NCBI GenBank assembly: GCA_025738555.1
Contig: JAOVFP010000001.1
Coordinates: 2,294,001 to 2,358,000, forward strand
Reading direction: 5' to 3'
Origin: Cyathus striatus
Lineage: Eukaryota; Basidiomycota; Agaricomycetes; Agaricales; Nidulariaceae
Length of the DNA stretch: 64,000 nt
Below are positions 11,100 to 22,664 of the stretch, in pieces (position 1 is the first letter of the stretch; the number at the start of each line of letters is the position of its first letter). The position numbers were made by a program, and so were the translations under genes. A model generated the notes under the pieces. That model was not told the origin of the DNA and made no database searches. It worked only from the letters and a program-made list of their open reading frames with translations.

Positions 11100-14000
11100 C
11101 GGCGCAAGAAGCTGCAGGTGAGAGGTCCTCGCAAGATTACACTAAATGAATGGGTGCGAACTAGGCTCTAGCGCGGAGAGCAGCCGAGAGGCGTAGACGC
11201 CTACGAGAAGCTGGGAGATGGGATGTGCATGATATGATGGCAAGTAGACATACGTGTTCGTGATTAGTGCGTGTTAGAGATAACCTGAATTTGAACACGG
11301 ATGGGGACTAGACCTTGCAAGCTACTGAACAGGACATACCCATCCACCTCGTTCATTCCACATCTATTTTCATCCTCCTGCATACGTTACCCAAAGAGCC
11401 GAAGTTATAGAAGTCCCATCCGTTCCTGACCATACGTCCATTAAGAGGGCATAGGATGAAGACGAATGGGGGAGGAGTAGGCAGCGTGGGCCTTCGTCCT
11501 TCCAGAATGATGGAAACGAGAGCCCGGGGCACGAACGAAACAGGAGCGAGATGGCAAGCCATATTGGTAAGTGAGCATAAACACGGTCGAATCAGGGTAG
11601 CTGGGGGTCTTCATACTACACTGTGTGACTTGTGACTCGGATTTGAATACGGCATAAAGCATGCCCTGTTTTGCCCATCACATCGGCACCTACACCCAAC
11701 ATCGGTAAAGACCACAAACAGAGAAGGAAGAACGAACATTCTTAGATTACGCCAGTCATCTCCTCTACGTTCTAGTAAGCCTTCACGAACTGATGTTCCC
11801 ATTTAGTCCGCAGTAGAGGATACTCTGGTAGTAGACTGCGGGACGCTGTAAGATTGATTGTGTGTGATTCTAGCTGCGGGTGCAAGCTGGAGATCCCAAG
11901 CCTCGTTTAGGTCGCTCAAATTGTGATCACCGAGCGCAAGACGACTGTAGATGACAAAAGGTCGAGACGTAAGTAACACGTCATCAAGAAGAGTTTGCGT
12001 AGAGGGGGCGGGTTGGGGTGCAGGTCATGGAGGACGTAGACTCGTAGTGGGAGATAGAACTAGTAGCCACTGGGATGAGCTTGGAGTACGGCGGAAGTGG
12101 GATATCATTGAGGTACAGAATCGAAGCGTGAGTAATGACGGAGAGGGGCCAACCAGGAATTTTGGTAGTAGATGCTCTATGATGCGCTCTGTACAAAAGA
12201 AACGGCGAACACCTGTGAGAATGGATGAGAAGAAGGTAAAGAAAGCTGTTGTACGGTGCACATGTTGGAACATAATGGCTTTTCCCCAACTCTCCCCCAA
12301 ACGTTTCAACTGTCTTTATCCCGCTCCCGACGTTCGTGTCGGTATTTTTTAAGAGCGTATAGAATGAAGACGAAGAGCAGAGGGATAAGTAACGTAGGCC
12401 CTCGTCCTTCCAGAACGACGGAAACGAGTGACGGCACAAACAGGAGCGGGATCCTAAGTCGAGCTACAGGTGCTGGTTAGCTGGAGCTCACATGCTCCAC
12501 TGTGCAAGAATTCAATCTGAATGTGGCATAAAGCGTAGTATCGTTTCGCCTATCAGATCGACACATACACCCGACATCAGTATAGACCAAGGAACAGAGA
12601 AGGAAGAACGAACATCCTTAGCTCAGTGCACCACTTGTCTCCCCTCCCCCTCTCTCTAGTACGCCCCCACAAGCTGATGTTCCCATATAGTCGGCAGTAG
12701 ATGCTACACTCGTGCAAGAAGATTGTGGAACGTCGTAAAGTTCAACTGATTGTGTTAGTAGCGATAGTTGAACGAAACATCGAGGGCGGTGAGATTCAGG
12801 CGCCGGAGAATGTAAGAGGTTCCAAGGGCGCAATGTCGAGCACGAGCGCAATATGAATGCATAACCGAGTATCGAAGGTTGCAAAGACGCAGCGTAACGG
12901 TACATTCCTACTTGGAATGTCGTTGTCACAGTGCCACCTACTGACGTAGCTCGTCCGACGATGTTGAATCCTCCGCGCAAGGACGGCCTAGCCTGCCCAC
13001 TGCCTCCCTCTTTGGTACCACCACTGCGCGCCCTCCACATTCTATGCGTTCCGCTACCAAGAACGACAGTCTTGACCGGCCTGCTCCCTCCCTCATACCA
13101 GTGCCACGGCGCGCTCTCCACACTCTAGCTATATCTCCCATCTCCCATGATATCCCACCACTAAGACCTCAAGACCCGTTTTCGTCGTTTATTGTAGTAG
13201 TTACTTCAAGTGCAGGAAGGCTGAGGAAAGGTGGAGACGCTAGATGTGCCACGTCATCAAGCAGAGTTTGCGCAGAAGGCGCGGGCGGGGGTGTAGGACA
13301 CGAAGGACTTAGCCTAAGCTTCGTAGTGGGAAAGAGAACTAGTAGGCACGGGGATAGGCTTCGGGCATGGTGAAAGTGGGCATGTTGAGGCCAGAATAGA
13401 AACCTGAGCGGTGGCGGAGAGGAGCCAGCCAGGGATATCCAACAAAGAACAGACTGGAAGGTTACATGGTAGTGCTCCATACGAGAGGAATAGTGAACGC
13501 CTAGAAGGAATGAGAAGAAGGTAAAAGAAAGTTGTTTTATGGCACACACGGTCCGGGCATAACGGCTCTCCATAACTCTCCCAAAAACATGTCAACCACC
13601 TCTATCCCGCTCCCGCTGCTTCCTTTCTCTGCGAAATCCTTCTCTCCTTCTGACTTGACGCCCGCAGCCGATGCTTCCAGGTCGTCTGAATAGGGATACT
13701 CATCCACTCCTTGAGCTCAGTGAGGTCGCAGGCTGAAGGACCGCATGGTCGGAGGGGAGCATCCAGGTGCCGGGGGATCAGCGTATGTTTTCATCCGTTC
13801 GTTTCGATGATGGGGCATGTACTAGTGAAGAGTTGACGAAAGAAGAACACACGACTGCTGAGAAAGTCCGTGCGTGGATAGATAACGGACTTTCGGTGGG
13901 GGGAGGTCGTGTCTAGTCCTGCAGGAACGAATCGAACGAGACGCATTCGTATACTGCTAGTGCAGCACCCGAGGATACATGAAGGAGTAGCCTAATTCCA

Positions 14001-14430
14001 CCTACATCGAGCATTAGTGGCAGCTACGTGAATGTGAAGAACAAATCATGAACCTCATACAGACATTAGCCATGGATCTATTTTACCATTAGCCAACAGT
14101 GGAAGCCAACGTGAGGGTGGAGGTGGTGGACAATGCAGCAGCGCAGAGCAGGAATCCCGGAGCAGGTGGGAAGAAGCGGTGATGTCGTGTCACTGAGGAA
14201 GCTGAGATCTGAGATCTTGAGACCTGACAACGTGTATAACTACCAGCCACGTCTGGGAGCGGAAAGATATGACTCAAATAACTATTTGTTGCGTTCAGCA
14301 TGGTCTGTCGAAGGTCTGAGCTGCGAGTGCGAGGCGTAAGGTGGAGGTGGTTCGAACCAATTCCGAACCGTGTGAAATGAGGCTTTGATGACAAATGCAG
14401 ACTCGCTTATCTTATCTTATCTGGAAATGG
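11100..14430 (-). repeat. Family A repeat, inverted copy downstream of the F-box pseudogene
   Basis: Read on the minus strand the block starts with GATAAGATAAGATAAG near 14420. A TTCGAACCACC leader and an ATG with MLNATNSYLSHIF at about 14304 follow. It then shows the family A C-rich modules twice (about 13220-13600 and 11990-12320), each preceded by an intron-like segment. The whole block from the end of the F-box gene is repeated at 61580-64000. A LPKEPKLWKSHPFLT-type peptide near 11395-11440 (+) is conserved at 61860-61910. Reading frames are short and broken; no named family. Confidence 0.55.
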
Positions 14431-15052
14431 GCATGCTTTTATGTAGGTATTTCGTGCCACATTCGCCTGTACAGTGTACACTAGTGCTGTTGAATGAGGA
14501 ATTGTGGATATATTACTAGTAGCAGTTGAGCAGCAGGCGTTACGATGTTCTCTATACATACAAGATCGATGAGCAGCCTGTAGTACCACCCACGGGGCAG
14601 TTGGCAATCGATAATGTACTTGCTTTGCGCTATGAATAGATCGAGTGCATTGTTTTTTTTTGCTTACCATCGCTAACCATCGCCCATCGCCTCAAGTCTC
14701 GACGCCTCACTCACATTCGGAGTTACGGTCCAGGACTCCGTAGCTAAGAACAGTAATCACACGTGGCTTCCCACGACAAATGTTTTTGGACAATCTCTCT
14801 CACTCCTGTCAATCTCTCTCTCATCTGCCTGGACATAGGACCCTGGACATATGGGCCAAAGGTCGTTCCGCGAAGCGGACAAAAAATTTGAAATTTGACC
14901 CCTTAGGACGTTCCAGATACGGACATATTTGGGACTTTTTGAGAAAAATGTCGTTCCAAAAATGCGGACAGCATTGACCTCTTCGTCTGAGGGTCGTTCC
15001 GAGGTCCAGGCATAGACCGCTAAGTAGCATCTCCACTTATTGCTTTAAAAAG

Positions 15053-15156
15053 TTCTGGTGGTGAAGTGGTTTGTGTGCAGAGCTTTACCGTTAGTCATGT
15101 CAAGACGCCTCAGATTCGATTCTCGATTCAAGTAAACGTTTTATGATTTTTTTTTT
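15053..15156 (+). repeat. tRNA-derived SINE-like or tRNA-pseudogene segment
   Basis: An A-box-like TGGTGAAGTGG (15059-15069) and a B-box-like GATTCGATTCT (15113-15123) are spaced 43 nt apart, and a T10 run follows at about 15147. This matches an internal RNA polymerase III promoter and terminator. I could not fold a convincing cloverleaf with a matched acceptor stem, so a SINE head or tRNA relic is more likely than a functional tRNA. Confidence 0.4.
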
Positions 15157-15602
15157 AGATTTATTCACGCGGTTGTTATCCTTCCCTTAGATTGATTCAC
15201 GATACCACTGTCTCGCATTTCTTTGACGTTTCATTTATGTTATATGAACTTGCATTTGACAAAAAATCACACCAAGCCCAGCTATAGCCATCTCAATAAT
15301 GACCACGCTCGCCTGAAAACTCCTTTTTGACAGCTTTACTGTGTGCCATCTCATTTCTGGTCAGTCCAGCTTTTTTTATCCCCGTTTTTGTAGTCATTTT
15401 TCTTCTCTAGATTACTTTACACTCTGTTGAGGTTTGCCCTCCCCACCTTTTTTACTATAAAGCCATGTATCTACATCCTTTCAAACCCAACAAAAATTCC
15501 AGGACCTCCTTATTTTGATCCAACCACTTCTATAAACAAAGAAACTACCATAAAATTAGTCAGTTTCACCAAATATTGAAGGAAAATCAAGACAATCGGA
15601 CT

Positions 15603-16199
15603 ATGGGGACAGGCTCAGAACGTAAGGTACGTTGTGAGCAAGCAGAAAAAGGTGGACAGACGGGTGCGAGATTTTGCCATCAGGAAATACAGTGAATGCA
15701 GTCAAGGTTGCAACAAGCGATGCTGTTGGGCTGTGCAGATATCACTTATTTCGGTTAATATGAGACGAATTCACATTTCTGCTTGAATAGGATGCCAAAA
15801 AACGACACAGAATATTTCTTGCATCCAAAGTTCCGGCACTTGATTATTTATCTACAGCGAGGGTAACTATTAATAGACTTCTGGTTATTGATGACTATGT
15901 ATCCATTCTCATTGATATAGGATACAGATTGGCAAAGGTTACTTTCTCTTTTTATTTATCTACCACCTTAAATCACTGATGTATTCACCCAATATCTAGT
16001 CATCGCAATGTACCAGAAAAGTGGCAAAAATACGAGAAATGAAGCTGCAAATGTAACATCTAATATCTGTGCACTTTCCAGAACTTCGGTGCAGGTATTT
16101 CAACACATACATGGTCATGACTTTACATCAAAGCCTACAAAGATCGCTGTATTCAACAATCTCCACCAATTTGTACATCTACCTCCCTGCGAAGTCTGA
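15603..16199 (+). CDS. Predicted five-exon gene inside the inverted-end element, unknown function
   Basis: Exons 15603-15621, 15684-15753, 15791-15862, 15921-15937 and 16000-16199 join in one frame to give a 125-residue protein ending CEV at TGA 16197. Every intron is GT-AG (62, 37, 58 and 62 nt); the last has a good branch-like CTGAT. The second intron is unusually short and the fourth exon is only 17 nt. The protein is basic in its first half (MGTGSERNTVNAV; YHLFRMPKNDTEYFLHP) and has no domain I recognise. The joined frame avoids many stops present in the unspliced sequence, which favours a real or formerly real gene. With exons this short, coincidence cannot be excluded. Confidence 0.4.
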
Positions 16200-16544
16200 A
16201 GAATTTCAGAAAGAGGGTCACATAATAGGTTATAGTATGTACTGCTAAATTTTCACATATCCGGTGACCACAAATATGTTATATAAGTACTTCTTACTGC
16301 TATATACCTTGAAACTTAGGATTTGGTTGACCAGGACGAAAAAATGATGCGATTAGAGGTCGTTCCATGGTTATCGGACAAAAATAGTGTCCTGGGAGGA
16401 CGTTCTCGGATCTCCGGACAAATTTCAAAATTTATATGAAATGTCGTTCCAATTCCGGACAAAAAATCGCAAATTTTGGACGGACAAACTTCAGGAAAAT
16501 AGGAAATTTTTTGGAACGACCTTTGGCCCATATGTCCAGGGTCC

Positions 16545-17390
16545 TCTGGACATACGTCCACTCTTCCCCCTTCTCTACATCCCTCTCATTTCCATCTTGT
16601 AACCGTCGACATCCTGGAAACACTATCCAAGATCTTACACATATTTCCCCTGGCAGTCTTCGCCATATCCACCCACCACAGCGTTAATGATCATGCCCAC
16701 CCCGCTCCGACCACACGTAAAAGGCATACAAAGTGCTGTTCAAGTCCGCCCTCTGCCGCCGAAAAGTCACCCACCAACGTATCAAATGAACGACAGGGAT
16801 ACCTCACGAGGAAAGAGTGAACCGAAAGATTGTTACGATAAGAAGGAATGGAAGAACGGCAGTGGAAGGACGGAGTAAGCTTTCTTTGGGAGGAGAGGAG
16901 AATGTTGGCGAGGGTGTGTTCTATTCTGTTCCACAGCTTTTGCTGATATCAGATTGTTTGAACAGGCAACGTTGGTTTTCCAAATCCACAACCTCACTGA
17001 TTGTACTGCATTACGCGATGGGCGTCGTCAACAGCGCCGGCATGTCCCCACCCCCTGTTTGGAAGATTCGTCAGGAGGAAGAGATGGTCGCATCCCTTCA
17101 GTTCAATGAATAGGTTCGTTCGCCCCCTCCTCCAAACATCTACGTCAACTCACGCGATGATGCAGCAGGTTTTGGTGATCACAGCGCTGCTCTACGATGG
17201 ATTCCTCCACGCTAAACCTCACTCTTGCCCCATTGCTTGATGGAGAGCTGGAAACCGAGAGGGATGGGTCATTGGACGTGATTGGCAGTGCAGGTCAGGA
17301 TGGTGATACCATTTTTATGGTAGAGTGAGTTGCAGGACGAGGTTGGGGATTAAGACAACGTTGGGAATGCAGATGAAGAACATCATGTAT
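16545..17390. other. Intergenic, no gene recognised
   Basis: Balanced-GC sequence between the inverted-end element and the right arm of the NB-ARC duplication. Only short frames without motifs. Confidence 0.4.
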
Positions 17391-17397
17391 TTAACCA

Positions 17398-19229
17398 TGA
17401 CTTTGTATATGTATATGATATTACTATCCCGTAGCACGCCGTTCATATTCTGTATATCGATGTTTAAATCCCAGTTTGTTTCAGCATATTCTTGAAGACG
17501 CCCAGATCGCAAACGGCTTTCAGATCAATGAAAACCACATTGTGTTATCTTGACATGTGCATCTTGATCGTCAAAGCCAGACCATGAAGATCCTTGCAAA
17601 AAGGTCAGCTTACTCCGATATTCGCGCAGATAGAATTTTAATAGAAAGGGACAAGTCTAAGTCAGAAACAGCTACCATATATAAAAATAGTGCATGATTA
17701 TCTTAGTTTCATTCGCATCTTCCCACATACTTGGTTAAGAATAGCTGTTGGGGTATATAAACCCCCATGCATTTGATGTTGTAGTTACCAAACCATCAAT
17801 TTCCCTTGCTAGGCATCAATCTTCGAATTACTCACTCACTAACAAACATGACTTCTGGGGCTTTTGCAAATTCTCACCACTTCATTGTTAATCAACTAGA
17901 AATGTATGACATAAGAGGAGAAAATCAGGTATCTTCATACTGCAACTGATGGATCATAATTTTGAAATGTTAATAACTTTCAGACTATTAACATAATCAC
18001 AAATCACCCAAATAGTAACCTGCTTCCTGCATTTCAGAACACTATGGCTTGCACATCACCAAACTTTCTGGGACAAGAAATTTATCTTGAGAAGCTTCAT
18101 GAACATTTCTGTGGTAGTAGTACTATGAATAAGTCAGAAAGAAAAATGTTTCTTCTACATGGAATGGGAGGCATTGGAAAGACACAAATTTGTTTAAAGT
18201 TTTATGATCAAACTGCAGAATAGTATGTATTCCCTGTGATCTTTGCTGGTGTCATAATAACTTAATAATTACAGTTTCTCTTATATTTTCTGGGTTGACA
18301 CAACATCTGATGATACAGTTATTCAAAGTCTGAAGGATATTTATACAAAATTTGCAAGTTCTGGTACTCAGGCATTTGAATTCTCAATTGCTGTGGTTTT
18401 AAACCATATTTCTTCTCTTAAGTCAAAATGGCTTATGATTTTTGATAATGCAGATAACTCTCCAGAAATGGTTGAAAAGTACTTTCCTCCAGGAAATACA
18501 GGAAACATTCTTATCACCAGCAGAAATTCTGAACTTAAAAGACTGGCTACACATGATAACTCAATGGAGGTAACTGAAATGAATGAACCAACTGCAATTG
18601 AGTTGTTATTGAAAATAGGTGGACTTTCAAATATACATAAAAAGGAGGCAAAACAAATTGTGAACAACTTATATTGTCTACCATTAGCAATTGATATGGC
18701 AGGTGCATACATTACATGGACACAGTGCACTCCAAATGAATTCATTGAAATTTATAACAAGTATAGACCAAAGTTATTGAATGATAATAAATTTCAAGGA
18801 TCATCAAAATACAACAAATCAGTATATAAGACATGGGAAATTTCAATTCAAAAGATATTGGAAATGAGTAACAATACACAAGATAAATCATTGTCAGCTA
18901 CAGCACAATATGCCATCAGTCTGCTCAATATATGTGCATTTATGCACTACAAGAATATATCTCAAATAATGTTTGAACGAGCTGTGAAGTTTTACTCTCA
19001 AAATGTAGAGCAGTTCACAAATGTCATTACACCTACATATCTACATACTATGAATAGCTCAATTCTCAATATGAATGAGGACAGGGAATGGAATGGCTGG
19101 ATATTTCATGAAAGCATTGGATTGCTCTTGTCATTCTCATTAATAAAGAGAACAGGTAGTGATACAACATACAACATGCATCCATTGGTACAGTCCTGTT
19201 GTGAAGATAGATTGTCAATAGCAGAAGCA
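17398..19229 (+). repeat. Right arm of the inverted NB-ARC duplication
   Basis: Matches 1-1880 in inverse orientation over exons, introns, promoter and upstream sequence. The two arms are about 15.5 kb apart and clearly diverged (many synonymous and some amino-acid differences), so the duplication is not recent. Confidence 0.75.
17754..17761 (+). promoter_or_regulatory. TATA box of the NB-ARC/TPR gene
   Basis: TATATAAA sits inside a GGGG...CCCC inverted context, 87-94 bp upstream of the ATG at 17848. It matches in position the AT run upstream of the paralogue. Confidence 0.6.
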
Positions 19230-21912
19230 AGTCTATGGTTACTTAACACCACAGCAATCATTTTAAGTTCTGTTTGTTCTGAACACACAACTGATGAATA
19301 CACATATCAAAATTCAATTATGCCTCATGTTCTTCAAAATCAAAAAAAATATAGTATATCATATTCCATAACATATTATGAAGACATCTAATTTATTTGC
19401 AATGGTATTGAAAAATGGAGGAAAGTACAACATTGAAGGAACATATCGATTGGAAATCTTAAAGCAGAATTTAGAAGCACTTGGAATTGTGTATAAGGAC
19501 ATATCTAGTAGTTTGAATGACTTAGAGATTATATACATGAATAACAAATACAACAGAAATTCAAAGTTGAAGGATATAGTATCCATGGTGCAAAGTGTTG
19601 CAAGAACATGCTGGAAGAAGATGAAACCCAATCATAGTACAAATTCAAGTAAGGTCAAAAATATACTATCTTTTGCACAACATCTTGCAAACACAAACTT
19701 GAATCAAGGGAAGTGGACAGATGCAGAGAAGCTGGAGATTCAGGTGCTGGAGATGAGGACCAGAATTCTTGGTCAAGAGCATCCTCATACTCTTACAAGC
19801 ATGGGAAACCTGGCAAGCACATACAGGGATCAAGGGAAGTGGACAGATGCAGAGAAGCTGATGATTCAGGTGCTAGAGATAACAACCAGAATTCTTGGTA
19901 AAGAGCATCCTTATACCCTTATAAGCATGGGAAACCTGGCAAGCACATACAGGGATCAAGGGAAGTGGACAGATGCAGAGAAGCTGGAAATTCAGGTGCT
20001 GGAGATGAGAACTAGAATTCTTGGTCAAGAGCATCCTCATACTCTTATAAGCATGGGAAACCTGGCAAGCACATACCAGAATCAAGGGAAGTGGACAGAT
20101 GCAGAGAAGCTGGAGATTCAGGTGCTAGAGATAACAACCGGGGTTCTTGGTCAAGAGCATCCTGATACCCTTAAGAGCATGGGAAACCTGGCAGGCACAT
20201 ACAGGGAACAAGGGAAGTGGACAGATGCAGAGAAGCTGGAGATTCAGGTACTGGAGATGAGGACCAGAATTCTTGGTCAAGAGCATCCTGATACCCTTAC
20301 AAGCATGGCAAACCTGGCAAGCACATACAGGGATCAAGGAAAGTGGACAGATACAGAGAAGCTGGAGATTCAGGTGCTAGAGATGAGGACCAGAATTCTT
20401 GGTCAAGAGCATCCTCATACTCTTACAAGCATGGCAAACCTGGCAGGCACATACAGGGATCAAGGGAAGTGGACAGATGCAGAGAAGCTGGAGATTCAGG
20501 TGCTGGAGATGAGGACTAGAATTCTTGTTCAAGAGCATCCTGATACCCTTACAAGCATAGGAAACCTGGCAGGCACATACAGGGATCAAGGGAAGTGGAC
20601 AGATGCAGAGAAGCTGGAGATTCAGGTGCTGGAGATGAGGACTAGAATTCTTGGTCAAGAGCATCCTGACACCCTTACGGGCATGGCAGGCCTGGCAAGC
20701 ACATACAGGGATCAAGGGAAGTGGACAGATGCTGAGAAGCTGGAGACTCAGGTGCTGGAGATGAGGATCAGAATTCTTGGTCAAGAGCATCCTGATACCC
20801 TTACAAGCATGGCAAACCTGGCAGTGACATACTGTAATCAAGAAAAGTGGACAGATGCAGAGAAGCTGCAGATTCAGGTGCTAGAGATAACAACCAGAAT
20901 TCTTGGTCAAAAGCATCCTCATACCCTTATAAGCATGGGAAACCTGGCAAGCACATACAGGGATCAAGGGAAGTGGACAGATGCAGAGAAGCTGCAAATT
21001 CAGGTGCTGGAGATGAGTACCAGAATTCTTGGTCAAGAGCATCCTGATACCCTTACAAGCATGGCAAACCTGGCAAGCACATACAGAGATCAAGGGAAGT
21101 GGACAGATGCAGAGAAGCTGCTGATTCAGACACTGGAGATGAGGACTGGGATTCTTGGTCAAGAGCATCCTCATACCCTTATAAGCAAGGCAAACCTAGC
21201 AGGCACATACAGGGATCAAGGGAAGTGGACAGATGCAGAGAAGCTGGAGATTCAGGTACTGGAGATGAGGACTAGAATTCTTGGTAAAGAGCATCCTGAT
21301 ACCATTTTAAACATGGCAAACCTAGCAGTGACATACTGTAATCAAGGGAAGTGGACAGATGCAGAGAAGCTGGAGATTCAGGTGCTGGAGATGAGGACTG
21401 GAATTCTTGGTCAAGAGCATCCTCATACCATTGCAAGTATGGAAAACCTGGTGGTAACATACAGGGATCAAGAGAAATGAATGGATGCTGAGAAGCTGGA
21501 GATTCAGTTGCTGGAGATGAGGACTAAAATTCTTGGTCAAGAGCATCCTGATACCATTTTAAGCATGACAAATCTAGCAGTGACATACTGTAATCAAGGG
21601 AAGTGGACAGATGCAGAGAAGCTGGAGATTCAGGTGCTGGAGATGAGGATCAGAATTCTTGGTCAAGAGCATCCTCATACCCTTACAAGCATGACAAACC
21701 TGGCAAGCACATACAGGGATCAAGGGAAGTGGACAGATGCAGAGAAGCTGCTGATTCAGGTGCTGGAGATGAGGACCAGAATTCTTGGCCAAGAGCATCC
21801 TCATACCCTTACAAGTATGGAAAACCTGGCAGTGACATACAGGAATCAAGAGAAATGGATGGATGCAGAGAAGCTAGAGATTCAGGTACTGGAGATGAGA
21901 AGAAGAATTTGA
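17848..21912 (+). CDS. NB-ARC/TPR STAND protein, frame disrupted
   Basis: Exons 17848-17928, 17984-18222 and 18275 onward join in frame (introns 55 and 52 nt). Motifs are the P-loop GMGGIGKTQ, FSYIFWVD, Walker-B-like WLMIFDNAD, NILITSRN and CLPLAIDMAGAY. Such proteins are ATP-driven switches, in fungi linked to non-self recognition and programmed cell death. The NB-ARC frame stops at 19389-19391, while the TPR part reads in the next frame from about 19372. Either one base has been inserted near 19372-19388 (both sides look coding), or a 67-nt GT-AG intron at 19354-19420 restores frame. TPR units run from 19684. In unit 15 the conserved Trp codon is TGA (21478-21480), and the frame then continues to 21912. 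The gene is thus a pseudogene, a shorter protein of about 1150 residues (intron model), or a readthrough case. Confidence 0.8.
19684..21912 (+). repeat. Tandem 126-bp TPR units (17 full plus one partial)
   Basis: Seventeen units of exactly 126 bp (42 residues each) are followed by a partial eighteenth ending at 21912. The unit core is GKWTDAEKLEIQVLEMRTR followed by ILGQEHP.TL. Units differ mainly at a few positions: ST/GT/VT before Y; RD/CN/QN; E/Q/L/M after AEKL; MRT/ITT; H/D after EHP. There is no length change anywhere, indicating either selection on the superhelix or continual unequal exchange and conversion. Such near-identical repeats are typical of rapidly evolving fungal STAND receptors. 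Confidence 0.95.
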
Positions 21913-22168
21913 GTGTTAGTTATGTGTGAGAAGAAATGGTGTGAAGCTATAATATATTAATAAAAGTGTCAATTTTTAGTTATAATGTAGAATATAAATC
22001 CACACTTTTGACTCTTGTATATTCTTGTATGCTGTGGCATATTCTGTCCAGGTTAATTGTTGTGCTTCTCCTTTTTAAATCTTCTGATTCCTTTAGGTCT
22101 CAAGATTCCTTGATATGCTAGGGACTATTATGTTGGTGATACATCTAGTAAAATTATAAAGCTTTTTT

Positions 22169-22380
22169 TCAATCTCTAACACTTCTTTGTTCTATCCTTT
22201 TCATCCACCAATCTGATTGCCATTCATAAAATTGTACAATTCTGCATATTTTCTCAGCTATTATTTGTCTTTCTTCAGACCATCTTTCTTTTCTAGCCTT
22301 TGCTTTAGCCAGTTCAGTTCTCAATGCTTCATGTGAATCTTCATTATTTTGTTCTGTGTTTTCTATTTGATTATTTTGTC
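22169..22380 (-). pseudogene. KDZ-like transposase C-terminal remnant
   Basis: A minus-strand frame of about 70 codons ends at TGA 22169-22171. It reads LAKAKARKERWSEERQIIAE, then ICRIVQFYEWQSDWW. This resembles the conserved C-terminal segment of basidiomycete Kyakuja-Dileera-Zisupton transposases (an R.RW.EE...EEM.RV..F..W...WW pattern). A stop just upstream and the absence of the rest of the protein show it is a fragment. Identification rests on pattern memory only. Confidence 0.55.
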
Positions 22381-22664
22381 ATATTAGCCATTTTCATGAT
22401 GTTCTATAGTACCTATATCATGTTGCATTAGTTCCTACTTATTGCATTAATAGGAAACCGAGAACCCAATTATCACTTTTGTAAGCAAGTTACATATAAC
22501 AGTAATGGTGATATAGAGAAACCTAGTGAAAAGCATTATCAATGCTGTCATGTTGGTTACCAAATTCTAAAAATAATCTAGGCTATGCACTTCCATCTAA
22601 ATGGTATAGCTATTGATTAATATACATAACTAATTCTAATGTTTTGCTTGCTTACAATTTAGAA

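Larger units (their letters stand above)
14838..16544. mobile_element. Element with inverted ends and subterminal repeats
   Basis: A 32-nt sequence starting GGACCCTGGACATATGGGCC at 14838 recurs inverted ending at 16544. Inside each end lie several copies of a roughly 43-nt subterminal unit built on TCGTTCC...CGGACA: four copies in 14865-15015, three in 16358-16520. This architecture suits a DNA transposon whose transposase binds subterminal repeats. No target-site duplication was found, and a GGACATA copy sits just outside both ends, so the exact borders are uncertain. No transposase is visible; the interior holds a tRNA-like segment and a possible spliced gene. Confidence 0.6.

Noticed and set aside
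19873..21849. Long minus-strand frames across the TPR repeats
   Set aside because: Antisense shadows of the 126-bp repeat; Cys/Pro/Leu strings repeat with the unit.
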